A stretch of DNA of 64,000 bases from Morinoia aosen (lineage: Eukaryota; Arthropoda; Malacostraca; Amphipoda; Talitridae): positions 21,773,038 to 21,837,037 of the forward strand of contig CM059577.1 of assembly GCA_030386875.1 (NCBI GenBank). Reading direction: 5' to 3'. Numbering within the stretch: the first letter of the stretch is position 1; each line of letters starts with the position of its first letter. Made by a program: the position numbers and the translations under genes. This document shows, in pieces, positions 25,370-36,300 of this stretch. A model generated the notes under the pieces. That model worked only from the letters and a program-made list of their open reading frames with translations, had not been told where the DNA came from and did not search any database.

Positions 25370-25730
25370 TCTCGGGGGATACAATTATTGTGTATATAGA
25401 ATCAGCGATCCCAGAGGGAGGACGTGAGGCTCCGTGCTGAAGGTTAGGAAGTAAAATAAGTTAAAATAAAGTAAATTTTGTTACAGACTCTTTTCTCGGT
25501 TCCCTGCTGTAGTTTTTTCCAGCACCTATAACTTTCTTCTGCAACTTTCATCTTTTTTTCATAAACTTCTTTTTTGACAGTTTCTATGCTCAAGAGGTGT
25601 TCTGTAAAAACACACTTGTGCATAGATTTCCCATTCCCTAAACTCTAAAGTAAATGGTGCCTCCACCCTTCCTCGCTTTGAAACACCTATGTTGAGGTTA
25701 GGGAGGCTTAAATTAATTTACCTAATCCTG
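25370..25730 (+). repeat. Family A repeat, copy A10 (old)
   Basis: Starts CCTCTCGGGGGATACAAT and has the long middle segment. A second fragment of the same 3' region (CATGCATAGATTCCCC) follows at about 25738-25783. Confidence 0.75.
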
Positions 25731-26061
25731 TGTAGGAATGCACCTCATGCATAGATTCCCCACAGCCTCAAGTTGTAGGATCCATCAACGTAAATTTAAG
25801 TACTGTCTGATGTATTAAATCCTTGTCAATAAAAGTTACTGTCAAGAAATACGATGCATTTATTTCCTGTGTGCACTGTGCACTGTGTACTTCATGTGCA
25901 CTGTGCGTTTGATACTGTGCGTAGTCTCTTTCGCATCATTTCCTGCTAGGGCGTTGGAGGGCTGTGCTTTGTCGACTAGCCGTTTTCTGTGTTTGCTTCG
26001 TGGTCCAGACTGGAAATTCTTGCTATGTTCCAGCGAAGAAGTGTACAAGAGACTCATGTTT

Positions 26062-26363
26062 AGGGACACTGTGAGGGCCCGAGCTGAGAGTTAGGTAGGC
26101 CTTCTTTTTTGTTGAAATAAAATGTTTTTGTTACGTTAAGGACCACCTTTTTTCGGTTCACTGCTGTCCTGTTCTTCAGCACCTACTACTTTCCTCTTCA
26201 ACTTTGGTCTTGTTTCATGATCTTCTTTCACAACTTATGCCTCTGCGTAGATTCCGCGTTTCCTTTAACTCCATACTAAATGGTGCCTTCCTCCTTCCTC
26301 TCTTTGGATCGCATTTGTTGCTGGGTAGGGAGGCTAAAACTAACGACTAATCTAATCAACTCG
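26062..26363 (+). repeat. Family A repeat, copy A11 (young, 5' truncated, 7-bp TSD)
   Basis: Lacks the first 50 bases or so and begins at AGGGACACTGTGAGGG. CATGTTT at 26055-26061 and 26364-26370 flanks it. The 5' truncation is typical of target-primed reverse transcription. Confidence 0.85.
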
Positions 26364-26370
26364 CATGTTT

Positions 26371-28003
26371 GTCCGACCTCGAGGAAGTCGCGTTCATCCG
26401 CTCCCTTCTATCGCCCGTGTTATGTTAGTGCTCTTAGGAACTGTGAGTGAGAGTATAAGTGGATCTTAGGTACGAGTCCCTGAACTCTGGTGCCCACATC
26501 AGAGCTTATTCAAAATTGCAACCCACAGCAGGTGTATACTTGAGTTAACAGCTGCTGTCATACAAATGACTCGCGTCCAAACACCTGCTGGTAGAACACG
26601 CCACACCAGCGTGACAGTCCATCCAGTTGCTTGCAGATGACTCACACACACACACACGCACACACACACACACCTCTCATTGGTCGCATAATGAATTAAC
26701 GTGTACACCTGTGTTCAGCACAACGCCGCAAAAAAAGTGCAGGCAACCGTGCACTCTACACCTTTGATCTAAGGTCACGAAAATAACGTAATGTATGCTA
26801 GAACTGGGTCATGTTGATTTACCTAATTCATCATAGTCCCAAAACAAAGTTCATTGCCGATTTTTGACGTATTACTGTTATTTACCTAAAAAAGTAAAAA
26901 CCATCATTGATTCCCCTCCAGAAACTGATTCAGAAGCCTAAAATTACTTAACCAGCACTTCCCAATGAAAGAGCCTAGTTGCGGCATTCTTCTTACATTC
27001 GACTCAGCGTGAGCAGACTCGGCCGGAGAGACCGACGAACTGAGGTACGAGAGCTACCGGGCGAGGGCAGCCCTCTGCCTCAGGTCGCCAGAGAAGCAAG
27101 CTGGTTACGAGGCTGGGTCAGTGACCCAGTCCGCAGCTGCCACGGTCACAACTCGCCGCGCTCTAGAACTATGACGTCTTGACACTTGCTCAACTATTGC
27201 ACATTCTCCTCAATACAATCATCTTCAACCCTTCTTACGTTTGTTTTTGAATTTTTCTATGTTCGCATCTGAACTTAGCATTTGAGTATATTCATCTCAA
27301 ACTTAAGTTTGTAAATAACCTGTGCCAGCTCTCGCTAAGCTATGAACAATCACTCTGCCGTTAAGAGCTAGCTGGGTGCTCCATGATGACCTCGTAATTA
27401 TCCCTGCCACAACCAGAGCACATAAGCATACCTAATTTTATGTCCAAGCCGCTGTACTGCCTCGGGGCCATTACCCAATCCCGTATTTTGTTGAAGTTGA
27501 CCACGCAAGCCACCTATATAGACCAGTTGGCTTGCAGCGCTCAGTGCAGAACAGGAGGTTTTGTTTCACTGCACGTTATCAAGAGTTCAAAGATCATGAG
27601 TATTTCTTCAACAAGAACGGAGCTTGTCGATTGACGCGTGCTTAAATACGCAACAGGGCGACCAATTTCAGATCAGTAATGATGTACGTTCGAATTGCAG
27701 AAACGGAGGTTTCGAAAACATAACCTTCATACATTAGCACTAGTTTGCAAGATGAAGTTTTCAAGCGTATGAGAGTACATGGATAAGAGTCGCAACACTT
27801 GAAATTGAACGTACAGTAGAACTAGCCTTTGAAAGCAGTTAGCACAAAATTAAAGGATTCTTGGAACAAGGAGCACGGTAAACGATGTGCAGCAGATGTA
27901 GCGGCCCTGAGCACGTTCGCCAAGTTTCCGCGGTTGTGAACGGCTGGTTTGGTTATGTTGTATTAGAATAGGAAAATCAACTTTAATGCTCGAATACATT
28001 TTT
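26371..28003. other. Non-coding; (CA)n at 26641-26673; GC-rich patch 27000-27180
   Basis: Perfect CA dinucleotide run apart from one CG. The GC-rich patch at 27.0-27.18 kb is open in one frame but shows no known domain. Confidence 0.45.
26641..26673. repeat. (CA)n microsatellite
   Basis: About 16 dinucleotide units with one interruption. Confidence 0.95.
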
Positions 28004-28017
28004 ATCCTACCTGGGAA

Positions 28018-28375
28018 CCCCTCAGGGGGATACAGGTATTGTATCTAAGGGAATTAGCGCTCCCAGGGGGACTATGCGAGGGCCTGAGCTAAAGGTTAGG
28101 TAGGCTTCCTTTTGTTGAAATAGAATAGGTTTTTGATTTGTTACGGACCATCTTTTTCGGTTCACTGCTGTCCTGTTTTTCAGCACCTACTACTTTCTTC
28201 TTCAACTTTTTCTTGTTTCATGAACTTCTTTCTTAGCTTCCTGTTTCTGTGCACCTTGTGTATAGATTCCGCGTTCCCTCAACTCCATACTAAATGGTGC
28301 CTTCCTCCTTCCTCTCTTAGAACATCTTTTTCGTGCAATTAAGGGAGGCTAAAACTTTCTTATATAATAATAATA
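28018..28375 (+). repeat. Family A repeat, copy A12 ((TAA)n tail, 14-bp TSD)
   Basis: Starts CCCTCAGGGGGATACAGG and shares diagnostic changes with A9 (GAGCTAAAGGTTAGG, AATAGAATAGG). Its tail is TATAATAATAAT. The direct repeat ATCCTACCTGGGAA lies at 28004-28017 and 28376-28389. Confidence 0.93.
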
Positions 28376-28389
28376 ATCCTACCTGGGAA

Positions 28390-31300
28390 ATATGCTAAAT
28401 ACAATTGCTCGATACATTTCACCGGGTATGATAATAGTTATTTCTTAAAGAGGTCGTGAAATGAATGAAATGTCAATTATTTATACCGGACCGTGAATGA
28501 ACAATTTACAGGCAGGTACACATATGGCCCGATACGCAGGGAACGTGTTAGGAAGGGATGGGGAGAAGGATTGACATCAAGACCACGTTTAGCTGTCGCC
28601 AGCGAGGGTCAGTGGCAGGGCTCGAGTGCACTTAACTGCAAAAACAATAATCCGAGGCATCGAATTACCAGATTAGCATTTTTCTCGCTCAAAAGTCGTT
28701 TTATAGTTTCTTTTATGTACAAAAGTTTCTTTTATATACAATTTGACGTAGAAGACTAAAACCCCACAGTTCTCGACAAGTTACAGGCAGCACGCAAAGT
28801 CACTAATTACTACCCCTAAGCACAACAAAACGTCACGTGAGAGGACAGAAACCAAACCGACAACCGATGGCCTTGGTGCTTCGAAATGTGCAGATGATCA
28901 GACAATGGTACCCAAATGCAGGTGCGCGCAGGAGGTAGAAGCAACTCGCAACGTAGACGAGTGAAAGTGAGGTGAGATCACTAACCGTCAAGCGCATCAC
29001 CCAGCGTCCGGTCACGAGCGCGTGCTCCCTTGATATGAGGGGCGGCCTGCGTCGTGTGAGCGCAGTACCGCCGAACACGAAGCAAAATGGCAATTATCCT
29101 CTTCTGAACCCATTTCGATCATGGCTGGCATTTAGTAACTTGACATCAGTTGTTGTGCTCAGGAGACGAGTATGCTAATTTAACTCAAGCGTTAACTCAC
29201 GAATATATTGTAACGTTCTTTGTAATATCGCGCTGAGAAAGCAATAAATAGGATAATAACACGGGCTATATATTCCGCGAACAGTTATTTGCTCTTTGCA
29301 TGAGTGTGAAAACTCGCTTCATTAACTTGCCATTTCCCCTCCAAAACGTCAAGGAAAATTTTTCTGCCAAAAAATTTGGGTACTAAAAACAAAAGACATA
29401 ATAATCAATAAATTGAGAAAAGCTTGATGGTAGACGCAATCGCAAAATTTTAGCGTACAATTACCTAGAGAGCACAGCTTGCCTCCCCTAGAATACCTGA
29501 AAAATTGAACATATTCATACATATTTTGAGACCTACTTCACACTGATTGTGGATACCGGCGCTGAATTATCCTGAACATTACATATCTTCGAGTAGTGAC
29601 CATGATTTTGTGGAATTATTTTCAAGTAATACCGATTACCGAAGCTTGTCGTCATTCAGACTCATCTTTTGAAAGTGCTGGATAACAGGAGCGCACAGCT
29701 TTTATGAAGCAGCGGTGACACAGAATACATTTTCTTTGGATTACGTTGTTGTGGTGCCTTTTTGAGGTGCGTGAGTAACAAACGCGACTGGGGACTGAGT
29801 ACTGCACGGGTCTCGGCCGTGTGTATCGGCTGCAGCGGCGCTGTATGACGCTGCTATTTATAGCTGCGGCTGCCTCCATGCTTGTGGGTGCGGGTCACCT
29901 CATCTCGTGGTGCAGCCGAGGCACAGCTACAAGGCTGTTGCCTTACAGCTTGCTACTCTCATCAACTCCTTGTCCTCCCTGACACCTAACGGCTGACGAA
30001 TTTTGAAGTCATCCGTATTCCTCACGGCAAGCTGAGTATGTGCTTGCGTCGAAATTATAACTCGGACCAAAGTTTTGTTTTAGACTAAAGCTAGATTCTA
30101 GAACGTGACTATTTAAGTTTTTCTAGTCTAAACGAGCAAACCGTCTTCAAAGTCAGGCTTCGTCTTATATTGAAATCACTGTTTTGGGAAAAAGTGCTCA
30201 TATCACATGACTTGAATGCCGTTTTAGCATGAAATGAACGCAGCTAAATAACAAGTTAACGAAATTTGTTTAGTTAAAAGCCGATTGTAACTGCATTGTA
30301 TGGCGCTATATTGCTCCGGGAGCACGTAGTCAATGCCAACCTCAGGGGAGTGGGATAAGTTGAGCTTGCGCTTGCCGGCAGTCGGGACCTTCTCTCGTAG
30401 CTCCGTATCAGGGATACAGCGCCCGCGGTGTGCGCCAAATGGCCACCCTCTGTGCGTGGCTCCGACGGTGCACACGGCTGGGCTTTGTGCGCTCGCTGGC
30501 AACTTCTCTTTTGTTTGGAGTACCGCGTGCACACCGGCATTTGCTCTTCACTACATGCGTGTATTTGTTATAAGATTATCACATGCTTCATGTTTTCTCG
30601 TAAGTTTATCATTTTCGCTCAACTTCAGGGGAATTGCTATTAGGCTCATGAAATGTTGTATGAAATACTCGTGGGAAAGAAGAATGTCTTTACAATGTTA
30701 TTACAAACAGAACGAAGGTGCCCGAGCATGCGTTTGGAGCACCATTTTACCAAGCACAGCGCACTCGTGTTGAAGCATTAGACATCTTCCGCAACTTACA
30801 CGTTTCCAAAGAATGCTTCCATTTCGCTTCTACGTTGTGCGTCAGTCTAGAAATGACTTGTGCTTTATTCAGGGAAACTTTTGTTTTAATGAGTTTCGAA
30901 AGTTTTCTATTTTATTTAATTTCGAGCTTGGTGTTGTCAAGGCAGTTGTGTGGAACCTCTGCTGGCCCGGTCAGAGGAGGTGTGTGGGGCGGGCGGCGAT
31001 GCACTTGGCGCCCCTCGGCTGCTTTATGGGGCGCACGTCCGTTCGTATCTTCCTCCCTCTCACTTTCTGTCCAACTTTTTTCCATCTTTTGTACGCGGGA
31101 TCTCAGTTTTTTCCTGCGTTCATCGCCGGTCGTTACTGTCGGAAGCTTTCGTCCTCTCTGGTTACTCGACGGTCAGTGATGTGAGCTTGCTGTTGTATGT
31201 CATCAGTATTGCCTTGGGTGTGCTTCACTGCACTTCAGCTCACTTTTGATCTGACTTGAACATCGGTGTAAAAAATGTAAATTTTAAATCGTAGCTGATG

Positions 31301-33163
31301 GCCATTCCATAACACGAAAATCGTTACTCCTGTTCGCTATAACATATACTACGTTGGGGAACGCTTTCTTAGCTGCGGTAGCTTCCATGCATCCAAGGAC
31401 GCCTCGCCGCTGACGGAATTGTTGCAGGGACTCTTAAAGAAAACCGCTAGCAAGGAGGATTTGTTTTAAGGATGCGGCAAAATATTAATAAATTTATACC
31501 TACTCAGAGATTGAAATTCATCCACGTGTGAGCTACGCGAGTTTTTCGCTGTACGTTGTTGTATCTTGCTGTATCCTTACCACTATTCTCATTCGTACGG
31601 CTCAGAATCATTGTGTGTGGGCAGGGCTGGTCAAAACAGTTTAGCCCCAAATTTGCATGCCAATTACACACAATTAGCACAGTACGGCTATACATAGTCA
31701 GGCGTGGCGTCTGTGTGAGCGTTATAAGCTTCTCTTGGTTAGCTCTACATGTGTGCTTCTTGTGCAGTTCTCAGCAAGTGCAACTCGGAGTCCGGGCCGC
31801 GTCCAAGGTTTTCTTTGCAAAGCTGCTTGCTTCTTTTAATTTTCCTCGTTTCAAATTCTATTTGATTCTAGTATAATTTTCCCTTTCGACTTGAACATCG
31901 TGAATGTTACCTTGTTTGTTTGTAAAATTTTCTGCTGTATTCAATGGTAGCTCTCTATTTGTCGTAAAGCTGAACCCCGCTCGACAGTGACACCGTGTCA
32001 CGTGGATCAGCATTTCGAATATGAGGATCTAGGATGCGTCAATTCAGGTGAATGGAAAAGTCCATGTGGCGAGCGTTTATTGAACCCGGTCTAGGCTGGA
32101 TGTGAGTCATGTGACTGAACTTGCAGTTGCTAATCATGATCGTCAACATCAATGACGAATCTTAGATACTACTAATTTTGTTTTGTTGCATCATAGAAAA
32201 AATGTAGAATCGATGAGGATGTAAGCGTGCTTGGCACCTCAGCCTACCTTGAAATGTTTACTGCGCCATTGACAATTAGTCTCGCCTCTGGTGTGAAAGC
32301 GTGATTTAAACGCGTGTTAGTCCTCATGCGTTTACGCACAACGTTCTCTGACCTTTGTTCTAGATAAATACGCGAGAATAGGTTGTATTCGATCATGTTG
32401 CCGCTTTCAGGACTTTTTTCACATTCGTATCGTGACACACGACGCTGAACTTGGAAGTTGATTCTTGTGACTTCTCCCTCTTTGTTGAAGTGGTAGATAG
32501 CGTTAGTTATTGAGTTTTTTAACCAACGAGGACATCTATGGGTATCAGTGTTTAAACCTGGATAAACTGTCATTAGATGGGCTCAGTGAAGCACGTCATT
32601 AAGAGGTTAGCTCACCAGGTTTTTGTTGTTGATCTGCATTGCTAGAATTGCCGATGTTTTTACTTCAGATTGCTGAATTAATATTTTAATTTTGATTTCT
32701 GAGTATCACTTTGCAATTCTGTTGAAATAACCGTACCTTGTAAAAGAATTAAAAGCCGTTAGCTATTTTTTTGATTTTTTAGTTAACACGTTCACTGCGT
32801 AGTGGGCCACATGTGTACCAAGAGGTAAATTGCCCATTTACGTGCCGGTATAAATGCACGACATTTTATCTGTTTCACGTTTTTGCAGAATAATTGTTAT
32901 CACACGAGGGGAAATGTTATTGTGCAATTGTATTCTTCATCTTCATTAGGAAGAATTAAAATTTATTCAAGCTGGAAAATCGATTTCCCTATTCTGCTAC
33001 TTACAACCTAACCAAACCAACTGTTAACATCCGCGGAAACGCAGTGAACGTGTCAAAGTACTTCTGCAGAGTTTATATTGGAGTATTATATTATTTAATA
33101 ATTCAGAGTAGATCTTGGAAGAAAGTGTGATCACTTCATTAAAATCTGATGGTGTTTGTGCAG
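28390..33163. other. Non-coding or possible upstream tetraspanin intron
   Basis: Includes GC-richer patches at about 29760-29960, 30330-30530 and 30950-31160 that could hold a promoter or UTR exon. No sequence matching a tetraspanin first exon was found. Open frames of 146 and 153 codons near 30.3-31.2 kb have no recognised domain. Confidence 0.35.
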
Positions 33164-33394
33164 CTCCTGGGACTGGCTCTGCTGGGCACGACACTATGGA
33201 TTTACTTGGACGAGACGATGCTGACGCCGGTGGCCTCGGACATGGAGGGCTACAACCACGTCATTTACTTCCTGATGGTTGTCGCCGCCGTCATGACAGT
33301 CATGGGCTTCCTGGGCTGCTGCGGTGCCCTGCAGGAGAGCCAGTGCATGCTCGCCACCTTCTTCGCCCTCGTACTCGTGCTCTTCATCGGACAG
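33164..33394 (+). CDS. Tsp96F: Tetraspanin exon (TM1 remainder, small loop, TM2, TM3 start)
   Basis: The exon encodes 77 residues from LLGLALLGTTLWIYLD (end of TM1) through the small extracellular loop, TM2 and most of TM3. The acceptor is TTTGTGCAG before CTC and the donor is CAG/GTGCGT. The upstream in-frame ATG at 33149 lies inside the acceptor polypyrimidine region and would give only five extra residues (MVFVQ), lacking the tetraspanin cytoplasmic N-terminus, so it is not a credible start. Codons are GC-rich at third positions, unlike the surrounding AT-rich intron. Confidence 0.93.
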
Positions 33395-36300
33395 GTGCGT
33401 ACTTGCGTCATCAGGTGCGAGTGTAATTTCAGGTGTTTAGTGTGTGCTCTTCGCTGCACCTCATTCTGGGTGCAGCCTAGGCACACGTCTCGCTCGTATC
33501 GCGGCTACTCAGACGTCCATAATACGTCGTTTCAACTCATAATTGCCTTCGATTTCTTTTATTTCAGTCGCTCCCTATAATTTTGAATAATTTCAAACTA
33601 TACGGGCTCTTCCAGAAAAAATATACCCTAATTCTGTTTAATATACGTTCAGTTGAAATTGAGATATTTTGGATCTGTTTGTTTCATTTTATTGAAAATT
33701 TTGGTTTTTATTCATATAAAATGAAATTGTTAATATCTTCAGAATATCTACTGCACAGCAAGAAATTGAATGAACAGGGGTGGAACATGCTTTCTGACAA
33801 GGAATCTGTGAAATACTGTTTATGACATTAGGTGTCATATTGAGGTATCTTCAGTTTTTTATGTTATTCTTCTTCCTGAATTTTCTTTGTTTCTGTTCAC
33901 AGTACTTTCATATTCATAAAAATTTGATCATTTCGAAAACCATTCTCTTATCGAGGGAGTTTCTTTCAGGGAACTTTTCGTTAAAAGCTCTTCGAACTTG
34001 TTCACGGCTTTTAGTTGCTTTTAATTCTAAGGCAATGAAAATTCTCTGAACTTCAGTCAGCTGCATTTAGGGGTCTTCAACTGTGAAATAAAGACTTGCA
34101 TTTCTGACGCACAAATGGTTCAAGTACTCGTGCGTATGTAGGTGAGATACAAATTTTAAATGTTATTAATAACCAATCGAAATGACGTGTTAAGGTTTAT
34201 GCCATATTTCTATACTTTTCTTGTCCCAAAGCATGTTGTCCCCTGTTCATTCAACTTCCCATTGTGCAGTAGATATTCTGAAGATGTTAACAATCTTATT
34301 TTATTTGAATAAAAAATAAAATTTTAATTGACATGAAACGAACTCAGAATATCTCAATTTGAACTAGAGGTATAATTTATACAAAAATATTGGACATTTT
34401 TGTTGGACACCCTGTATAGATAGCAATTTATAGGAGAAAACTAAACTTATCTTCAAAGTAATAGATGGTTATAAGTATGTTAGTGTGGGTGAAGCGGGCT
34501 CCGATAATACATATTCATTTTTAATCTGTTATAAATTTTCCTAGATCCGAATAGCGTGCGGAAGAGTGTTATGAAATGAAATCCAGGTTGCCCATATTAC
34601 CTCTAGCGTTGATGATCTTGGTGTTGAGCTCTGCGGTCGGAAGGGCTGTTATGAGTCACCTTAGAGTCATGTGGGGAGGAGGAAGGTCTCATCGTTTAGA
34701 CTTGAGATGTACACAACGCTGGTTTACTGCTACATGAGCCTGCTGTTGCTGGTGCTTGTGGTGGGCTAGGATGTGCTGGCGAATGTGTTGGTAGCCTTAA
34801 CCCTGATCACAGATTGTAACAACTGAATAAGGCGAGCATTGAGATCTGTCAACTGTGAGGAGTGATGTCAGTTGTGATGCGTGGAGGCTGTGTGATCTGT
34901 TACTGGTCATGTGTGCAGTTTTTTTAATCTGCAGCGTTTTCACTGTATGGCCACGACGTGGTGTGTGGTATGTAGTTCACAATGCACAGTGTGCGGTGTG
35001 CTTTAAAATCTTTATCACATGTACCTTTTCATTTTGCTGTGTGCTTTTAAATATTTCGCGGTACAATGCATAAACTGATATCGCTAGTCCAATTTAAGAA
35101 GTGAGCTCTTTCGTGATTTTAGAGAGAAATTGTATAGAAATTTCACACTCACTGCAGTGACCAGTGAAAATTATTTCCTCGTTTTTTTTTCAGTGCGCAC
35201 ACTAGTCAGTTTCCGGGATTAGTTACCACAGTTTATTAGGTTCGCGCGTCTCATGCTACTGCCAAATTCCTTTTATTAGTGAAACTTGATAATTCTCTCG
35301 CAGCCGCTAAGAAATTTATCTCTCACTTAACAGCCAAGAGCTATAAAAGTGAGGAAATTCGCTTGGTGCAGCTGTGCTCTTTCATTCTGTCTCTGCTGCG
35401 TGAGGGTGCGGTGTGTGTAGAGCGCTTGGGACCCACAGCCTGTCACCTCCATGTATGCCGCCTTGGATGCCTGCTTTTAACGTGACGAGTTGTGCCTGTT
35501 GTGCAGGTAGCTGCCGGCGCGTGGCTGTACCAGCACCATGACAAGTTCGAAGAGGTGGTTGAAAAGAGCGTTGCACGGTCCATCCAGCACGACTACGGCA
35601 TCAATGAAGTCAAGACCAAGGCCTTCGACGTCATGCAGCGTGAGGTCAGTGGAGGCTCTTTATTAGTGATGAACACTGAATTCCATGAATATTTCGTGTG
35701 GTTACTGCTAATTATGACGTTGTTATTTGTTGACAAGCACTAACACAAATTGTGGGAAAGTGCGATTCAAATATTGTTGTTACATATTTAGTATTCAACA
35801 TGTGTTGAATGAGGTTGTTCGAGTCATGTTTCTCAGTATTTTGGGCGTACGTAGTAACTTATGGCTAGTGTTTTGCAGTTCTGCTCTTCAATTAAAATAA
35901 ATGGAAATTCCGAAGACATGGGGTTCTGTGCTGCATTCGTACATGTGTGCTGTATACCTATCTGTTCTTACTCGACTGTTTACCCCCAGTTGCACTGCTG
36001 CGGTGCATCCGGCCCCTCCGATTGGGCAGAGTCTCGCTTCAACGATGTGGACAGCAAGAGCATCGTCGAGCTCGGCGTGGGCAAGGCCGTCGGCGCTTAC
36101 GAGGTAGCTCATGTGAACATCTCTCGTGCTGTTGCTTGACTTGGAGGCTTGATGTCTTATGACTTCCTGTTATCTTGAGGCTCTGGTGTATAATTGCCTT
36201 CCACTTTCATGCCTTGTTGCTGTAAGACCCTGGTACAATGTGGCTTTGGGGCCCGGGTGCCTTGTGGCCTTACTATGCTGTGTTGCTCTGAGATTTTCAA

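Noticed and set aside
29640..29880. - strand promoter with CTATAAATAG and a downstream ORF of 75 codons
   Set aside because: The nearest initiator-like TCAGTC is about 60 bases from the TATA-like site, too far, and the protein is unrecognised.
30333..31249. ORFs of 146, 153, 123 and 99 codons in a GC-richer region
   Set aside because: No recognisable domain, several frames open at once and no supporting splice pattern; judged chance ORFs in GC-rich DNA.
33149..33580. 143-codon ORF starting at ATG 33149 as a complete tetraspanin gene
   Set aside because: The ATG is in the splice-acceptor region and the ORF runs past the donor at 33395 into the intron; the true coding part is only 33164-33394.
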